DNA of 64,000 nt from Mallotus nudiflorus (GCA_947683625.1 CANTUR010000044.1:1054001-1118000); one strand, 5' to 3'. Shown: positions 1 to 11,180, numbered from the stretch's first letter. The notes: generated by a model from the letters alone, not told the origin. Program-made: numbers and translations.

Positions 1-975
1 TTTCATAAAGAAATCTAAGCATGATTTACTAATTGTTCAAATATATGTTGATGACATTATATTTAGTACTACTAAACATTGCTTATATGAGGAATTCTCT
101 AATTTAATGCAAGAAGAATTTAAGATGAGTATGATGGGTGAACTCAAATTCTTTCTTGGATTATAAATTAAGCAATGCAAAAATGGGATTTTCATCAATC
201 AAACCAAGTATGTAAGAGACGTTCTCAAGAAATTTGGTATGGATGGAGATAAGATAAGTAAAACTCCAATGATCACCACAACCAAACTTAACAAAGATGA
301 GAATGGCAAATTGGTTGATGAAAAGCGATTTAGAGGTATGATCAGATCTATTCTTTATTTAACTGTTAGTAGACTCTACTTGCTTGTGTGCTAAATTTCA
401 ATCAAGTCCTAGAGAGTCTCATTTGAATGCTATCAAAAGAATTTTCAAATATATGTGTGGTATAATGCATTTAGGAATTTGGTATCCTAGGAGTTCATCC
501 ATTGACTTGATTAGTTATTATGATGTAGACTTTACTGGTAGTTTACTTGATAGAAAAAGCACTTCTAGAACTTTTAAGACAATGGTTAGTTTCTTGGTTT
601 ACCAAGAAACAAGTTTCGGTTGCCTTGTCCATTGCTGAAACTGAATATATTAAAGCAAGTCTTTATTGTTCATAAGTTTTATGGCAAAAACAACAGTTGT
701 TAAACTATGGTGTAAAACTTGATCACATTTCAATCAAATGTGACAATACAAGTGCTATCAACCTTAGCAAAAATCCCATTCAGCATTCTAGAACTAAGCA
801 TATAGACATTAAACATCATTTCTTGCATGATCATGTTCAAATTGGTAATATCTCACTTAAATTAGTTGATACAAATAATCAACTTGCAGATATCTTCATT
901 AAACCTCTCAATGAAGAGAGATTAAATTTTATTAAGCATGAACTTGGCATGCTTGATGGTTCTAGTTTATTTTGA
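1..975 (+). pseudogene. Ty1/copia pol remnant: C-terminal RT and RNase H
   Basis: The left edge of the window falls inside a copia polyprotein. The catalytic reverse transcriptase motif YVDDI is read at about 47-61, followed by the copia connection region (EEFKMSMMGELKFFLGL) which ends in an in-frame stop near 163. Reading then moves between frames (384-638, then 697-972) through copia RNase H: the motif SIKCDNTSAINLSKNP and the terminal block TKHIDIKHHFLHDHV, then the usual LADIFIKPL tail and a natural stop at 973-975. At least one stop and two frameshifts break it, so it is inactive. RT and RNase H would copy element RNA to cDNA in virus-like particles. The downstream polypurine tracts and LTR belong to the same element, whose 5' part lies outside the window. 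Confidence 0.9.
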
Positions 976-2032
976 TTTTATGTTTAATTGATGGTTGAAC
1001 TATTTTCATGTGAAATCATGTTGTTCTTATTGATTACTTTGATTGATAAATATTTTGATTTTGATCAAAAAATTTTTTTGTCATAAGCTTATATTTGGTT
1101 TATCTTTTTAAATTTCCTTTTGCATTTTTTCAAAAGAGGAGAAATAATTTGAGTTTGCATGTGTACCTAGTTAATTTTTTTTAACATGTGTACTTAGTTT
1201 GTTTTTAATTTTAAAACTCCCTTAAAAAATGTATTTATGTTAGTGACATATTATATTTTTATTTGATATAGGGGGAGAAAATTTGTTTAAATTTTTGCAT
1301 GCATATTAACATTATGACTAATTTTGTCGTACATCATATGTTAAAAAAGGCCTTATTTTGCTTATTTTATGTATGACATAGATTTTATAAAGATTTTGAG
1401 TATCTTTGTTTTCATTTTCCCTTTATATCTCTCTCTTTTCTTTTTGCTTTTGACAAAGGGGGAGAAATATATTTGAGTTTGTTATTTGTTACTATACATG
1501 TACATAATATTTTATCATTGTGTTTATACATGCATAATTCATGTATAATTTCTTCTTAGAAATTGTTTTTAATCTTTGATAAGACATGAATATCTTCTTA
1601 GAAATTGTTTTGATCTTTGATAAGGCATGAATATTTTTACAAAGATTTGGTGTGTCTTTGCTTTGTTCCTATAGGAAGTTATGCATTTTAGTAGCACTAT
1701 ATGCATATATATTTGAAATTATTTCCTCACATTGCCTAAAATTTATTTAAATGATCATGTTATCATATTTTATATTTTTAATACATTTGTCATAAGAATG
1801 CCATATTTTTTTTTATCCCTCTTGCTATATTTTATGTTGTTTTTATTTTTCTATCAAGGGGAATACTCTATAAATTTATATTTCTTATAATATCCATATT
1901 TGTAGGAGAAGAAATAAAGAAATATATTTTATTTCATTTGGTATCATTATTATCACAAATATTATTAGACACTTTACTTTGTATTATTTTTTATCAAACT
2001 CAAAATAAGTTTGTCAAAATAAAAAAGGGGAT
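976..2032 (+). other. Copia 3' noncoding region with multiple polypurine tracts
   Basis: About 1.05 kb of non-coding DNA lies between the pol stop and the 3' LTR. It holds several purine tracts: AGAGGAGAAAT near 1134-1145, GGGGGAGAAAA at 1271-1281, AAAGGGGGAGAAAT near 1455-1468, and the terminal tract AAAAAAGGGG at 2021-2030 just before the LTR. A long 3' region with repeated GGGGGAGA tracts, often after TTTGTCA or TTTTGACA, is a known hallmark of the Sirevirus branch of copia. No ORF of note was seen. Confidence 0.7.
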
Positions 2033-3481
2033 TATTGACCTTAGCAATAATCAATCTTAGTTTTCATCTTAAAATTCTTAATTTTGAGTTTTTAATTTGT
2101 TTGTTTAAGTTTGTATAAGTTAAGACTCCATTGGAAGTTAAAATGAAGTATGTTTATCTTAGGTTGATTCGGGCTTTGAGATTCAATGAGGCTTTTGACA
2201 TCCTTATAGTTTTATAATGAAAAAGTTATCTTCTTTACATTTAAAGTAGAAATCTTGAGCTTTATGAATTGGGCTTGCTTGTCAAAATCCAAGTTCATTT
2301 GGGTATGCAAATATTAAGTTGAAATCCACATATGTAGTTGCCATTTCAGATTGCATACTCTTAGTATTTTGGACATATCTTGAGGTACAGAAAACCAATT
2401 TAGGTAATTTAAAAAGCTATGGAAAGATAAATAAAATATCTATAACTTTCATGAAAAAATTATGGGCAAATGAAAACTTCTTTAATAGCAAATCACGGCT
2501 TCAACTTGGGTATAGTTGTCTAATAGTAGTCTGCATTTTAGATTGCGTAGCTCTTATTATTTTGGACATATCTTGAGGTACAGAAGTCCAATTTAAGTGA
2601 TTCAAAATTCTATGGAAATATAAGTCAAAATATACAACTTTTATTAAGAAATTATGGGAAAATGAAGACTTCTTTAATAGCAAATCACGGCTTCAACTTG
2701 GGTATAGATGTCTAATAGTAGTTTGCATTTTAGATTGCATAACTTTTAGTATTTTAGACATATCTTGAGGTAAAAAAGTCCAATTTAGGTGATTAAAAGT
2801 TCTATAGAAATATAGTTCAAATATCTATAGCTTTTATGTAGAAAGTATAGGGAAATTAAAACGTCTTGAATATCCAATCACAATTTTAATCCATGAATAG
2901 TTATCTGATAACATCACTTTCAATAATTCAAAATATAGACATTGGACACATCATTTGCACCTCCAACAGCTATATTTTTAAGTATAAATACCTATAGAGC
3001 TGAATGGAAGTTAAGAAACTTGTTTATCATTCATTCTTTCTTAAGCATTAATTGATTGTATAACTCTTGTGAGAGTTGGGTGTGTGCTAGAAATAAAACT
3101 TCTCTTCATCTTGAATCTTGGGTTAGATTAAAAGGGAAGTGAGATTTATTTCTAAAGGAATTGATTTAAGTGTTGTCTATTAAAACACTTGGGTTTTGGT
3201 TTTTTGAGTGAGCCTTGAAACCTCAAGTTGTAAAGTTGTAAGAGTGAGCCATAAAACTCTTATGTAATCTCAATCTCGTGAATAAGATTATGGGTAATTG
3301 AAAATCCTAACTTGTGGACAAGTTAGGTGGAGATGTAGGATTGTTATTGAATCCAAACTACTTAAATTTTTGTGTTCTTCATTCTTCCTTCTCAACTTCC
3401 ATTCAATTCTTGCAAAGAATTCTTTTAAATTCTCATTTTTATTTGATAATCCTATTCACCCCCCCTCTAGGACTCTTTTCA
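2033..3481 (+). mobile_element. 3' LTR of the Sirevirus-like copia element (about 1.45 kb)
   Basis: It starts right after the terminal polypurine tract (TATTGACC, a decayed TG start) and ends ...GACTCTTTTCA at 3481, after the C-rich block CCTATTCACCCCCCCTC typical of Sirevirus LTR ends. Boundaries were set by comparison with a second copy at 12309-13391: both share the start TTRTTGACC, the segment CTCTTGTGAGAGTT followed by near-identical sequence (3065 and 12950 onward), and the C-rich end. The extra length compared with that copy is largely the 192-bp tandem repeat. No primer-binding site follows, as expected for a 3' LTR. Confidence 0.75.
2320..2885 (+). repeat. 192-bp tandem repeat inside the copia LTR (about three copies)
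   Basis: The anchor TATCTTGAGGTA recurs near 2377, 2570 and 2762, a period of 192-193 bp. Each unit also contains GCAAATCACGGCTTCAACTT or a degraded version and a segment resembling TCTAATAGTAGTYTGCATTTTAGATTGC. The first two full units are very similar and the last is more diverged. It lies in the probable U3 part of the LTR and is absent from the solo LTR at 12309-13391. Two short ORFs here are repeat shadows. Confidence 0.85.
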
Positions 3482-4372
3482 TATATTTTTTTGAGTAATG
3501 TACCGGATTTCTTTGTTGATTCACTAATTTTTCTTCAAAGTTGATGTAGATCTTGTATATGTTTATTATAGAAAAAGAAACTTCATGAACATGAAAAATA
3601 CTTGAATCTTCAACAATAAACACGAAAAAGTTACAGATCTAGTGTTCATTAATTATGTTTGTTATTGCAGATGAACTTGAAAAAACTTGCAGATCTCTAA
3701 AAATTAATTCAGAAGACAATTGTTTTTTTGTTCAGGAAGCTAAGTTTGTTTAGGAAATTAAAGCTAATATCGCACATGATTTTTGAGCTGGAAGTTGGTG
3801 AGAAGGAAGGCCTATTTTTGAAAGAATTAATTTGGTAAAGATATTTTTGAAAGATTTTATAGTCAATGGTTTTCTTGAAAGATTTTTTTATTTTTAGCAT
3901 ATTTATGTAAAAACCCCATGATTTTTTTCGGGAACTTTTTCAAAAATAATTGTTATATGTGAACCCTATCAATATTGCTATAAGAACCCATTTGTGAGAA
4001 AAAGAAAATGCATTTACTACTCTTCTACTCGTCTTTGTTTTCCTTCTTGTTTTTGTCATTGTTGATGAAGAACCCTGCAGTAATAGTTAATTAACTTAAA
4101 CATATCAGAACAAACAAAAATAAAGAAATCGTATTCCCATGTAACAATTCCATTTTAATAATTATAAAAACAAAATGTTGACGTAAAGCTAGAAGCTTTC
4201 AACTTGAATACGACATTCACATTATAAAAAAAATGGGAAAGTTATGTACTAGGCATAAACTAATGTTGTAGAACAATGCAAAGCATTTCAAGAACAATTT
4301 AACTCAATCTCAATTCCTCTGCTAGATTATTATATAATACATAAATCACTGAAGACCCAAGTTACATCACAC
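3482..4372. other. Unassigned AT-rich DNA
   Basis: No coding similarity or repeat structure was recognised between the copia LTR and the microsatellite at 4373. Short ORFs at 3298-3544 and 3709-3900 lack recognisable motifs. Confidence 0.5.
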
Positions 4373-4414
4373 ATTATATATATATATTATATATATACAC
4401 ACACACACACACAT
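4373..4414. repeat. Compound TA/CA microsatellite beside the pararetrovirus
   Basis: Alternating TA dinucleotides interrupted by TTA are followed by a run of about ten CA units. It lies immediately upstream of the first recognisable viral coding sequence. Endogenous caulimovirids are known to be found often in or beside TA-rich microsatellites, so this may mark the left junction. Confidence 0.85.
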
Positions 4415-4449
4415 CTAAACTTGTAATCAAAGGATATAAACATCTAAAC

Positions 4450-5200
4450 ATGCATTATCTTGTAGTTTTAATTCTATATCTTGTAGTTTCAATTTCTTGT
4501 GATTACATGCACTTAGCATCTATTTTAGGAAATTATTTTTCCAAAGAATTAGGAGACAAACTCTATTCTAAACTTAGAGCAGAATTAGGGTTAGAAATTC
4601 ATAATAAATGGAAAGACAAATTAAGAGACATACCACCTGACTTATTAGCACGATGCAATAACACAGGACATAAGATACAACATATTATGCAAATCTTTAA
4701 AGACAAATGTACTGCTATCATAGTACAAAAACAATTAAAAATTGTAAAAGATTTATACACCACAAGTTTATGAGTCTAAGACACATAAGACGAAAAAGGT
4801 TTTTAGAAATAAAATTTCTAAACCTATTAAAAGATTTAAGAAAAATCTTATAAGGTTAGAAAATCCGATGAGAAAAAACATTACCTTAAAAAAGGCAAAC
4901 ATTTCAAGAGACAAAAAACTAATAAAACATATCAAAACAAATTAATTTGTGTTGCATGTAATAAAGAAGGGCATTTTGCCAAAGAATGTCCTTATAAATA
5001 TAATCTCTACACTAGAAATGCAGAGGTTATAAAACAAACTAATATGAATTTAATTCATGTAGATGAAGACACATCTGACACATCTTCAATATATTCCATT
5101 ATATCTAAAGAAATATATGAAGAAATTGAAAAAGAACTAAAAGATTATTCTTTTATCAATAACTTCATCACTAGAAAAAATTCCAGACTATACATCTGAA
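4450..5200 (+). pseudogene. Pararetrovirus coat protein, C-terminal part with CCHC zinc knuckle
   Basis: The reading frame 4450-4773 resembles the conserved caulimovirid capsid segment (NYFSKELGDKLYSKL near residue 28, then a K/H-rich block and KDKCTAIIVQKQLK). After a stop and frame disturbance, a basic stretch rich in K and R leads to a CX2CX4HX4C knuckle at 4948-4989 in the same frame as the first part, followed by an acidic segment to about 5200 ending in a stop. Capsid proteins of this family package viral DNA and use the knuckle to bind nucleic acid. The first roughly 15 residues (MHYLVVLILYLVV) are probably not viral, so 4450 is only the ORF start; viral similarity begins near 4500. 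Confidence 0.75.
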
Positions 5201-5308
5201 ACAGATAATAAAGACAATAATATAAATTATATGTCTTCATTTACATATCCTACTATTAAATGCTGCATACATGATTGGCATTTTAATACATGATCAAATA
5301 TCAATCCT

Positions 5309-5389
5309 TGTTTTAAATGCAAACACTATCCGCACATTACTATTAGAGCTAGATGCATAAAATGTATGTTAGAAATATGTAGACCTTGT
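5309..5389 (+). other. Second cysteine-rich motif CX2CX11CX2CX4CX2C
   Basis: One continuous frame over these 81 bases gives exactly the spacing C-X2-C-X11-C-X2-C-X4-C-X2-C (27 residues; first pair CFKC, last pair CRPC). This arrangement, downstream of the CCHC knuckle and upstream of the protease, is the second cysteine motif described for badnavirus and tungrovirus polyproteins. The surrounding frame is broken by stops on both sides, yet all six cysteines survive. Confidence 0.8.
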
Positions 5390-5632
5390 CTTGAACAACA
5401 TTTCACTATCAGTTTCCCTATACAAACTCATTACTATACACCTTAAATAGGAATTAGTAATCAAAGACTTGCTACCTTAGAAAACACAATAGTTGTTTTA
5501 GAAGATAGTTATGACATCCTTTCCGAAGAACTTAAAAAACTTAAGAAAGGAAAACACTAAGAGAAACCTTATAATATAGGAATACATATCTTTGAACCAA
5601 GAGATTCTTCAGACTCTTAGTTTCATAGCTTA

Positions 5633-7830
5633 ATGGCTTTAGAAACCAATACTGGAAACACTAAATAAATAGAAAAATTGATATATCATATAATACCCAC
5701 TATTTGTAACAAGACACCACTTATAGAACTTAAAGTATATATAATTTTAAATATTAAGGGAAAAGAAATCATTCTTTCTACCTTAATAGACACAGATGCT
5801 TCAGAAAATACAATAGTTATAGGTATTGTAGAAGCTTTAGATAAAACATCTATTAAACATCACCCTGAAGGACGAAGAAGCACTTAGTATAATGGAAATT
5901 CTTTCATTATACATAATTACATTACTAATGCCCATTTAAAAATTGCTAACAACTATCAATAATATGGAACTGCATGCAGAGTTAGCCATTTTTTAGTAGA
6001 CAAACTCAATCACAAATATATTAAAATGATTATAGGATTGTCATTTTTATTTGGTGATATGGGTGGCTTATTTGCCACATCTGACTATGTGTTTTTGTTT
6101 GCAAGACTATTCTCAGCCCTATAATATCATATTATGCACTTATGCAGCATAGTGAGACTTATAGGGTACCTATAAAACTTCCTGCACATAACCCTATAAA
6201 GCTTGTGGAAGAAATAGACACACAAAATTGTCCTTGCACAATTAAAAGACAGTGTAAGACAAATAAAAACACATTCTTGGTAGGATTGGAAAATGACAAA
6301 GAAAACATCCATCCACACATAGAATTTCCTAGAGACATAGACTTAACAGACCTTATAGATTTGTCAAAAGCTAGGAGAACTATTAAACAATGTACTGAAC
6401 TAGACGATATTATAGTAAAACTAGAAAAAATAGGAACTATATGAGAAAATCCTACCCTACATTGGGATAAAAACCAAATTACATGCAAACTTGACATAAT
6501 CAATCTTGATTTAACCATTAAAGTAGGAAAGATTAAATTAACAACTGGGAGATTTAAAATAATCAATCTTGATTTAACCATTAAAGCATGAAAGATTAAA
6601 TTAACAACTAGGAGATTGAGGAATGTAAAATGCACATTAATCAACTCTTAGGACTCAATGTAATTAGAAAAAGTGCTTCTAGACATAAATCTCCTCCATT
6701 TATAATTCAGAAAGAATTTGAATTAAAAAAAGAGGATAGTCTAGAATGGTTTAAATTACAAAAGACTAAAGGATAATACTTATAAGGATGGGTATAAAAT
6801 CCCCGATAAGGACATGCTCATTAAAAAAATACAAAAAGCCAAAATCTTCAATAAATTTAAGCTCAAATTAGGTTTTTGGGAGATTAAGACACATGAAAAT
6901 AGTACTCCTTGGATAGCTTTTAGTTGCCTAGAAGGACACTTTGAATGGCTAGTAATGTCATTTGGACTTATAAATGCCCCCACAAATCTTCCAAAGAAAG
7001 ATGGATGAAGCATTTAGACATTGTAGTACATTCACTTATGTATATATTGATGATATTCTTGTTTTTTCAAAAAGTGAAAAAGAACATCTGACACATTTAC
7101 ACACAATTTTCAATGTATTTGAAAGACACAGAATGATAATTTCTAAAAAGAAAATGTCATTAAATAGGAAAAACATTAAATTTCTTGGATCTGAAATAGG
7201 TCAAGGAAAGATCATACTATAACCTCACATTCTAGGAAAATATTAGAATTTCCTGATAAAATTGAGGAACTTAAGATACTACAAGCATTCTTAGGACTTT
7301 TGAATTATGCAAGACTATTTATAAAAGACTTAACAAAATTAACTGGTTCTATATATAATAAAACTTCAATTAAAGGATAATGACATTTTAATAATGAAGA
7401 TGAAAAATTATACAAAACATCAAAAAACTTGTACAGACTCTTCCATTATTAAGACTTCCTTTGACAAAAGACTATATGATTGTAGAAATTGATGGATGTG
7501 ATCTTGGTTGGGGAGTTGTACTATACTCCAAACCAAATAAATATTCACCAATGACTGATGAACAGATATTTAGATATGCCTCAGGTATGTATAGAGAATA
7601 AATGGAATAGAAAAATTCTATCTTTATATTTGTGACAAGCCATTTACTATCAAGATAGACTATAAAGCTATTGTAAAATTTTACAATAATCAAACAAACA
7701 GAAAAATTAATGCCAATAGATGGTTAATGTTTACTAACTTAATGACTAATAAAAGCATAAGACCTTCATTTAAACACATAAATGACAAAAATAATACTCT
7801 TGCAAACAATCTATTGAGACTAATCTTTTA
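5633..7830 (+). pseudogene. Pararetrovirus pol: aspartic protease, reverse transcriptase, RNase H
   Basis: A possible start ATG lies at 5633, although continuity with the capsid frame is also possible. Protease is recognised at about 5780-5830, where the catalytic D-[ST]-G reads DTDAS, so the glycine is lost. Reverse transcriptase runs from about 6780: the block from KIPDKDMLIKKI to FSCLEGHFEWLVMSFGL is followed by a frameshift near 6985 and then FQRKMDEAF and the catalytic YIDDILVFSK at about 7039-7070. The part of RT just before 6780 looks shortened. RNase H (IVEIDGCDLGWG near 7480; late block FKHINDKNNTLANNLLRL near 7770-7825) has an internal deletion near 7600. These activities would convert pregenomic RNA to DNA and mature the polyprotein. 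Multiple stops make it inactive. Confidence 0.85.
6498..6623 (+). repeat. 63-bp in-frame tandem duplication between protease and RT
   Basis: The segment beginning AATCAATCTTGATTTAACC occurs at 6498 and again at 6561. The period of 63 bp equals 21 codons, so the duplication kept the frame. The copies differ at only a few bases (for example GTAGGAAAG against GCATGAAAG, which introduces a stop in copy two). Confidence 0.85.
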
Positions 7831-9235
7831 ATGTGTTCTATGCAGAATAAGATAGAGGAAAAAATCCTCAGACATCAAAAATGGAATTTGATGAATAAGG
7901 CCCATATTCAAGACACTTTGGGGTTAACCCATCAGACTTATTCAAACATTACAGAAGAAAATATGGCTTCAAAAAAGCCTATTATCTATAAAAAGACAAA
8001 TGCAACTCTTGCTACAATGAAATTTGGATAGCAAGAACTGTCTTTCTTTAAAGACACTCATATTTTTAATTTTGCAGGTCGTGATAACCTTAAAAAATCA
8101 TAACTTTGCATTATAGACAGTTTTTGGAATCTTCCTACAGAAGAAGGAGGATCTTCAAAGAAAGTTATTGTAATTAATGCTCTCATTAATTATTTTCAAA
8201 CTTACACTCCTCCTCAAGGAAAGAAATTTTCAATATATGCCTTTTTCAACGGACCATATGCAGGAATTTATAATAATTGGGTTGAGATTTCAAAAAGAAT
8301 TGAAGTCTACAAACAAATGGGAGAACTTAACAAAACACTACCCACTCCCAAATTTAAAGGATACTATGACTTTCAAGAAGCCCAAAAGGCCCTTGAATCT
8401 AAACTACCAAGAGACACCAAATATTTTATCTCTCCTAAGGTAAAAAGAAGACCATACGTTAAAGAGACTAGCCCACAACCTAGTTCTTTTACCATACCAG
8501 GCACTTCCTATGCCATTACACTAACCAAACACACAATCCCAAAACTTGAAAAAGAAGGAGGCCCAACCTATTCATGAAAAAATGACCATACCATATTCCA
8601 TATTAGATTGGGTTATTTTTATAACATCTTCAAGTTTAAAGACATTTACTGTTTTGCAGGAATTCCTTGAACTTGCCCACAAAGACCAATTTGAGGTTAA
8701 TCCTCTTGAAGATGAAATCTTTTATGGATACATCTCTTCTGGTGACACCAGATTTCCTTGCAAAAATACTCACTTCAAATCACTGTCAAATAATCTACTC
8801 CTTCAGATCAGGTAGATTACTTATGGATAGACTTCCACAAGGACAAAAATATAGAGGAATTGAAATTAGTCCTCTAATATTTAACAAACATAGGATCCTT
8901 ACAGACTTATAGGTTCATAACTCCATAAATACTTATTCCAAACATTATAGAACTCCCTATCATTGAATCTACATTAGATGGAGCCGTTTATGTCAAAATT
9001 ATCTCAGTTCTATCATAATACATTGAGGATAAAATTGAACCATCATATTCAATGATCTTTGTACATACTATGGACCATCCCAATTATAAAAAAAATGTCC
9101 ATATGAACACTTCACTAAAGATCATTCATGGTATTTACCTCCTAAACACTGGACTAAAGCTCTTCGCCATTGGAAAGCTAGGACTTCTGCTTATAATTTT
9201 TTTAGAATAATTCTAGAACAGAGGAAAAAGTGAAA
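7831..9235 (+). pseudogene. Pararetrovirus inclusion-body/transactivator-like gene with viroplasmin domain
   Basis: An ORF at 7831-8031 is followed, after stops and a frame change, by a long readable stretch at about 8170-8577. It contains FSIYAFFNGPYAGIYNNW at 8228-8281, then a K/F-rich block ending FQEAQKALES near 8400. This matches the pattern of the viroplasmin fold in the caulimovirus P6 protein (FNGPxxGIYxxW, then a lysine/phenylalanine turn and an EA helix), which in that virus forms cytoplasmic factories and allows translation reinitiation. Downstream frames continue with breaks to about 9235, where HWTKALRHWKARTSAYNFF can be read. Position after pol and before the promoter fits gene VI of caulimovirus-like genomes. 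It is clearly broken. Confidence 0.7.
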
Positions 9236-9598
9236 GCCTAGACTATGAACTCTGTGATGGAACACATTTTAAAAAAATTTACATAAAAAGACAAGCCTTC
9301 AGATATAGTACTATTGGATTCAACATTCAAGGCTCTACAAAATACGATAACCTATATTGATTCTATCACTCTATAAAGCAAAGGGAATAAGCCAAAGAAA
9401 ATAGCTCAGACTCATCCAGCGGAAGACAAGTGGTGGACCCCTCCACTACAAAAGAAGAAAAAGACAAAACAGAGACAAAATGATAGGACATCCCACTATC
9501 TAACATGCGTTATTCTAATGAAACTATAATTATTTCACTTTCCTATATTGCCCATCCACTGAAGGACAATTATTGTAATTTTTCTTCTTTGCCTCAAC
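9236..9598. other. Pararetrovirus sequence upstream of the promoter
   Basis: This short stretch between the viroplasmin-like gene and the TATA box holds fragments with K/Q-rich translation but no domain I recognise. It would correspond to the upstream (enhancer) part of the pregenomic RNA promoter. Confidence 0.45.
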
Positions 9599-9607
9599 TA
9601 TATAAAA
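9599..9607 (+). promoter_or_regulatory. TATA box of the pararetroviral pregenomic promoter
   Basis: TATATAAAA is followed at a normal distance by a probable start region near 9630. It lies upstream of a leader with AATAAA at 9827-9832, about 220 bp from the TATA box. TATA, a short terminally redundant region and then a poly(A) signal is the arrangement of 35S-type promoters in this family. Confidence 0.6.
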
Positions 9608-10318
9608 GGCATTTTAGGCTTAGTTTCACGTAAGTCTCTAAAGACCATTCCCTTAAGGAATCAGAGCATAATAGAGAAAAATACATCTCTTGCCTCTCTG
9701 AGGATCTTGAGAAAAATCACTTTCTCTATTTACTAGTCATATATATTGTAAATAGCTCAATCAGTGACTTCCAGTATGTACTGTACTTAAACTCTCTTTT
9801 AAGGTTCAACCTTAAGAGAAAGGATAAATAAACAAAAGTTTTCAGCAATATTTAAGGTACTCTTACTTAAATTTTTATTTACATAAATCTATTAAATGAA
9901 TGTTTAGTTTTTATATGATTGATGTTAGTATAATACAATCAGGTATATAATTCTTTTAGGCTATATATTCATGATAATATAATCTAGTAATAGTCCTTAA
10001 TATTATCCTTAGAGGAAAGAAAGGCCAAGGGAAGGCTGTGAAAAATACTTTGTTAAGGATTATGAACAAGAAGAATTTTTAGGAAATTCAACATGAATAT
10101 ATAGATTAAGGGTTATATGCTTTTGGTTGTAGTACGCAAATCTCTAATATGACTATCTGACATTCTTTTTCTAGGTTGATGCATCTAGACAGTTTATATA
10201 AGAATATCTTAAATAATTGCTGAATTTATCTTTCAAATATTTATCTAAGTATCTGAATGGTTGAATCTTATTTACAAATCCATACAATACTTGTTTACCA
10301 CTATTGAATGGTTGAATC
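9608..10318 (+). other. Probable pararetroviral RNA leader
   Basis: Non-coding stretch between the TATA box and the first downstream ORF. It contains AGGAATCAGAGC at 9656-9667, ten of twelve bases identical to the initiator-Met tRNA primer-binding core TGGTATCAGAGC, but closer to the start site than is usual for the family, so the primer role is doubtful. AATAAA at 9827-9832 could be the poly(A) signal. A 56-bp tandem duplication beginning GAATGGTTGAATCTT (10255 and 10311) closes the region. Confidence 0.45.
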
Positions 10319-10594
10319 TTGTTTAAAAATCTATACAGTACTTGTTTACCATTATTCATGAGCATTGTTGAAAAGTTTTTTGAAAACTTTTGTTTACTTG
10401 ATTGTCAAAATATAGACAGTTTAAAAACACTAAAAGAAGAAGCGATAAGATATATAGACATAAAAGATAGAAATCATAATGAAAGTCATTGTGAAACTTG
10501 TTACTGCCTTAAAGTTACTAGAAGACAATTTTTGTTTCAAGGATTTGCTTATCAATTAGACATTTTCCACACGTTCCTTATCTCCAATTTATAG
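10319..10594 (+). CDS. Small ORF of unknown function in the pararetrovirus (91 aa)
   Basis: An uninterrupted 91-codon ORF lies between the leader and the coat-like region. It is rich in Cys, Phe and Leu, with a CETCYCLK segment near residue 59. Its position fits the small ORFs that precede the polyprotein in badnavirus-like genomes, but I recognise no motif. It starts inside the 56-bp duplication, so the start codon may be accidental. It is probably not expressed today. Confidence 0.35.
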   Translation: MFKNLYSTCLPLFMSIVEKFFENFCLLDCQNIDSLKTLKEEAIRYIDIKDRNHNESHCETCYCLKVTRRQFLFQGFAYQLDIFHTFLISNL

Positions 10595-10622
10595 ATAATC
10601 CACTCACACCAATAGGATACTT

Positions 10623-11180
10623 ATGACTACTAAGACTAGTGAACAATCTAATACTCCTTAACCTAGGAGAAATCCAGAAATCACTAGGATGCCACCATCG
10701 CAATATAGTGCTAGAGACTTTTACACTACTATATACGACATAGGTATACAACCTAGAAGACCTGCAAAAATACTACTTGCAGTAATGCCTATCAAAAGAC
10801 ATAAAATAGGTCAAAGAATGATCCTAGACAGAAACTACTACTTTGGGTCAACACCATTACTAAACATAGAAAATATAGACCCATAAGAATGGAACACCTA
10901 CTTAGAACAATGGTTAACACTTGTTCTTCGAGACTATACCTAGATTGAAAATAATATATCATTTGGAGAAGACATTATTAGACGAGGTGAGACATACTTA
11001 GGAGAAAGTGCTAGAGGAGATTAGGAATAATACAAAAGAGATAACCCAACTGAACTCCAGACAATCATATCCCTAGGACTTAACATCATTAACTTTACCA
11101 GTTTAATCCATAAGATGATAACTGGACAAGAGACCACTACCGATTCTGAATTTAAACAGGAACAAGCACTAAAAGGATGA
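10623..11180 (+). pseudogene. Pararetrovirus coat-protein region, probable N-terminal part
   Basis: From ATG at 10623 one frame reads through to about 11178 with a few internal stops, near 10660, 10885, 10940 and 11023. It contains IGQRMILDRNYYFG, then YLEQWLTLVLRDY and GETYLGESARGD, a W/Y-spaced pattern like the first half of caulimovirid capsid regions. It ends abruptly at EQALKG followed by non-viral AT-rich DNA, while the complementary C-terminal half lies at the other end of the insertion. That split is the main evidence for permutation. Similarity here is weaker than for the C-terminal half, and a movement-protein fragment cannot be excluded. Confidence 0.4.

Noticed and set aside
8546..9235. 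Movement-protein gene in the pararetrovirus
   Set aside because: I looked for a 30K-type movement motif here and in 10319-10880 and found none that I could defend.
9656..9667. Firm call of a tRNA-Met primer-binding site for the pararetrovirus
   Set aside because: Ten of twelve bases match, but it lies only about 25 bp after the expected transcription start, inside the redundant region; kept only as a note.
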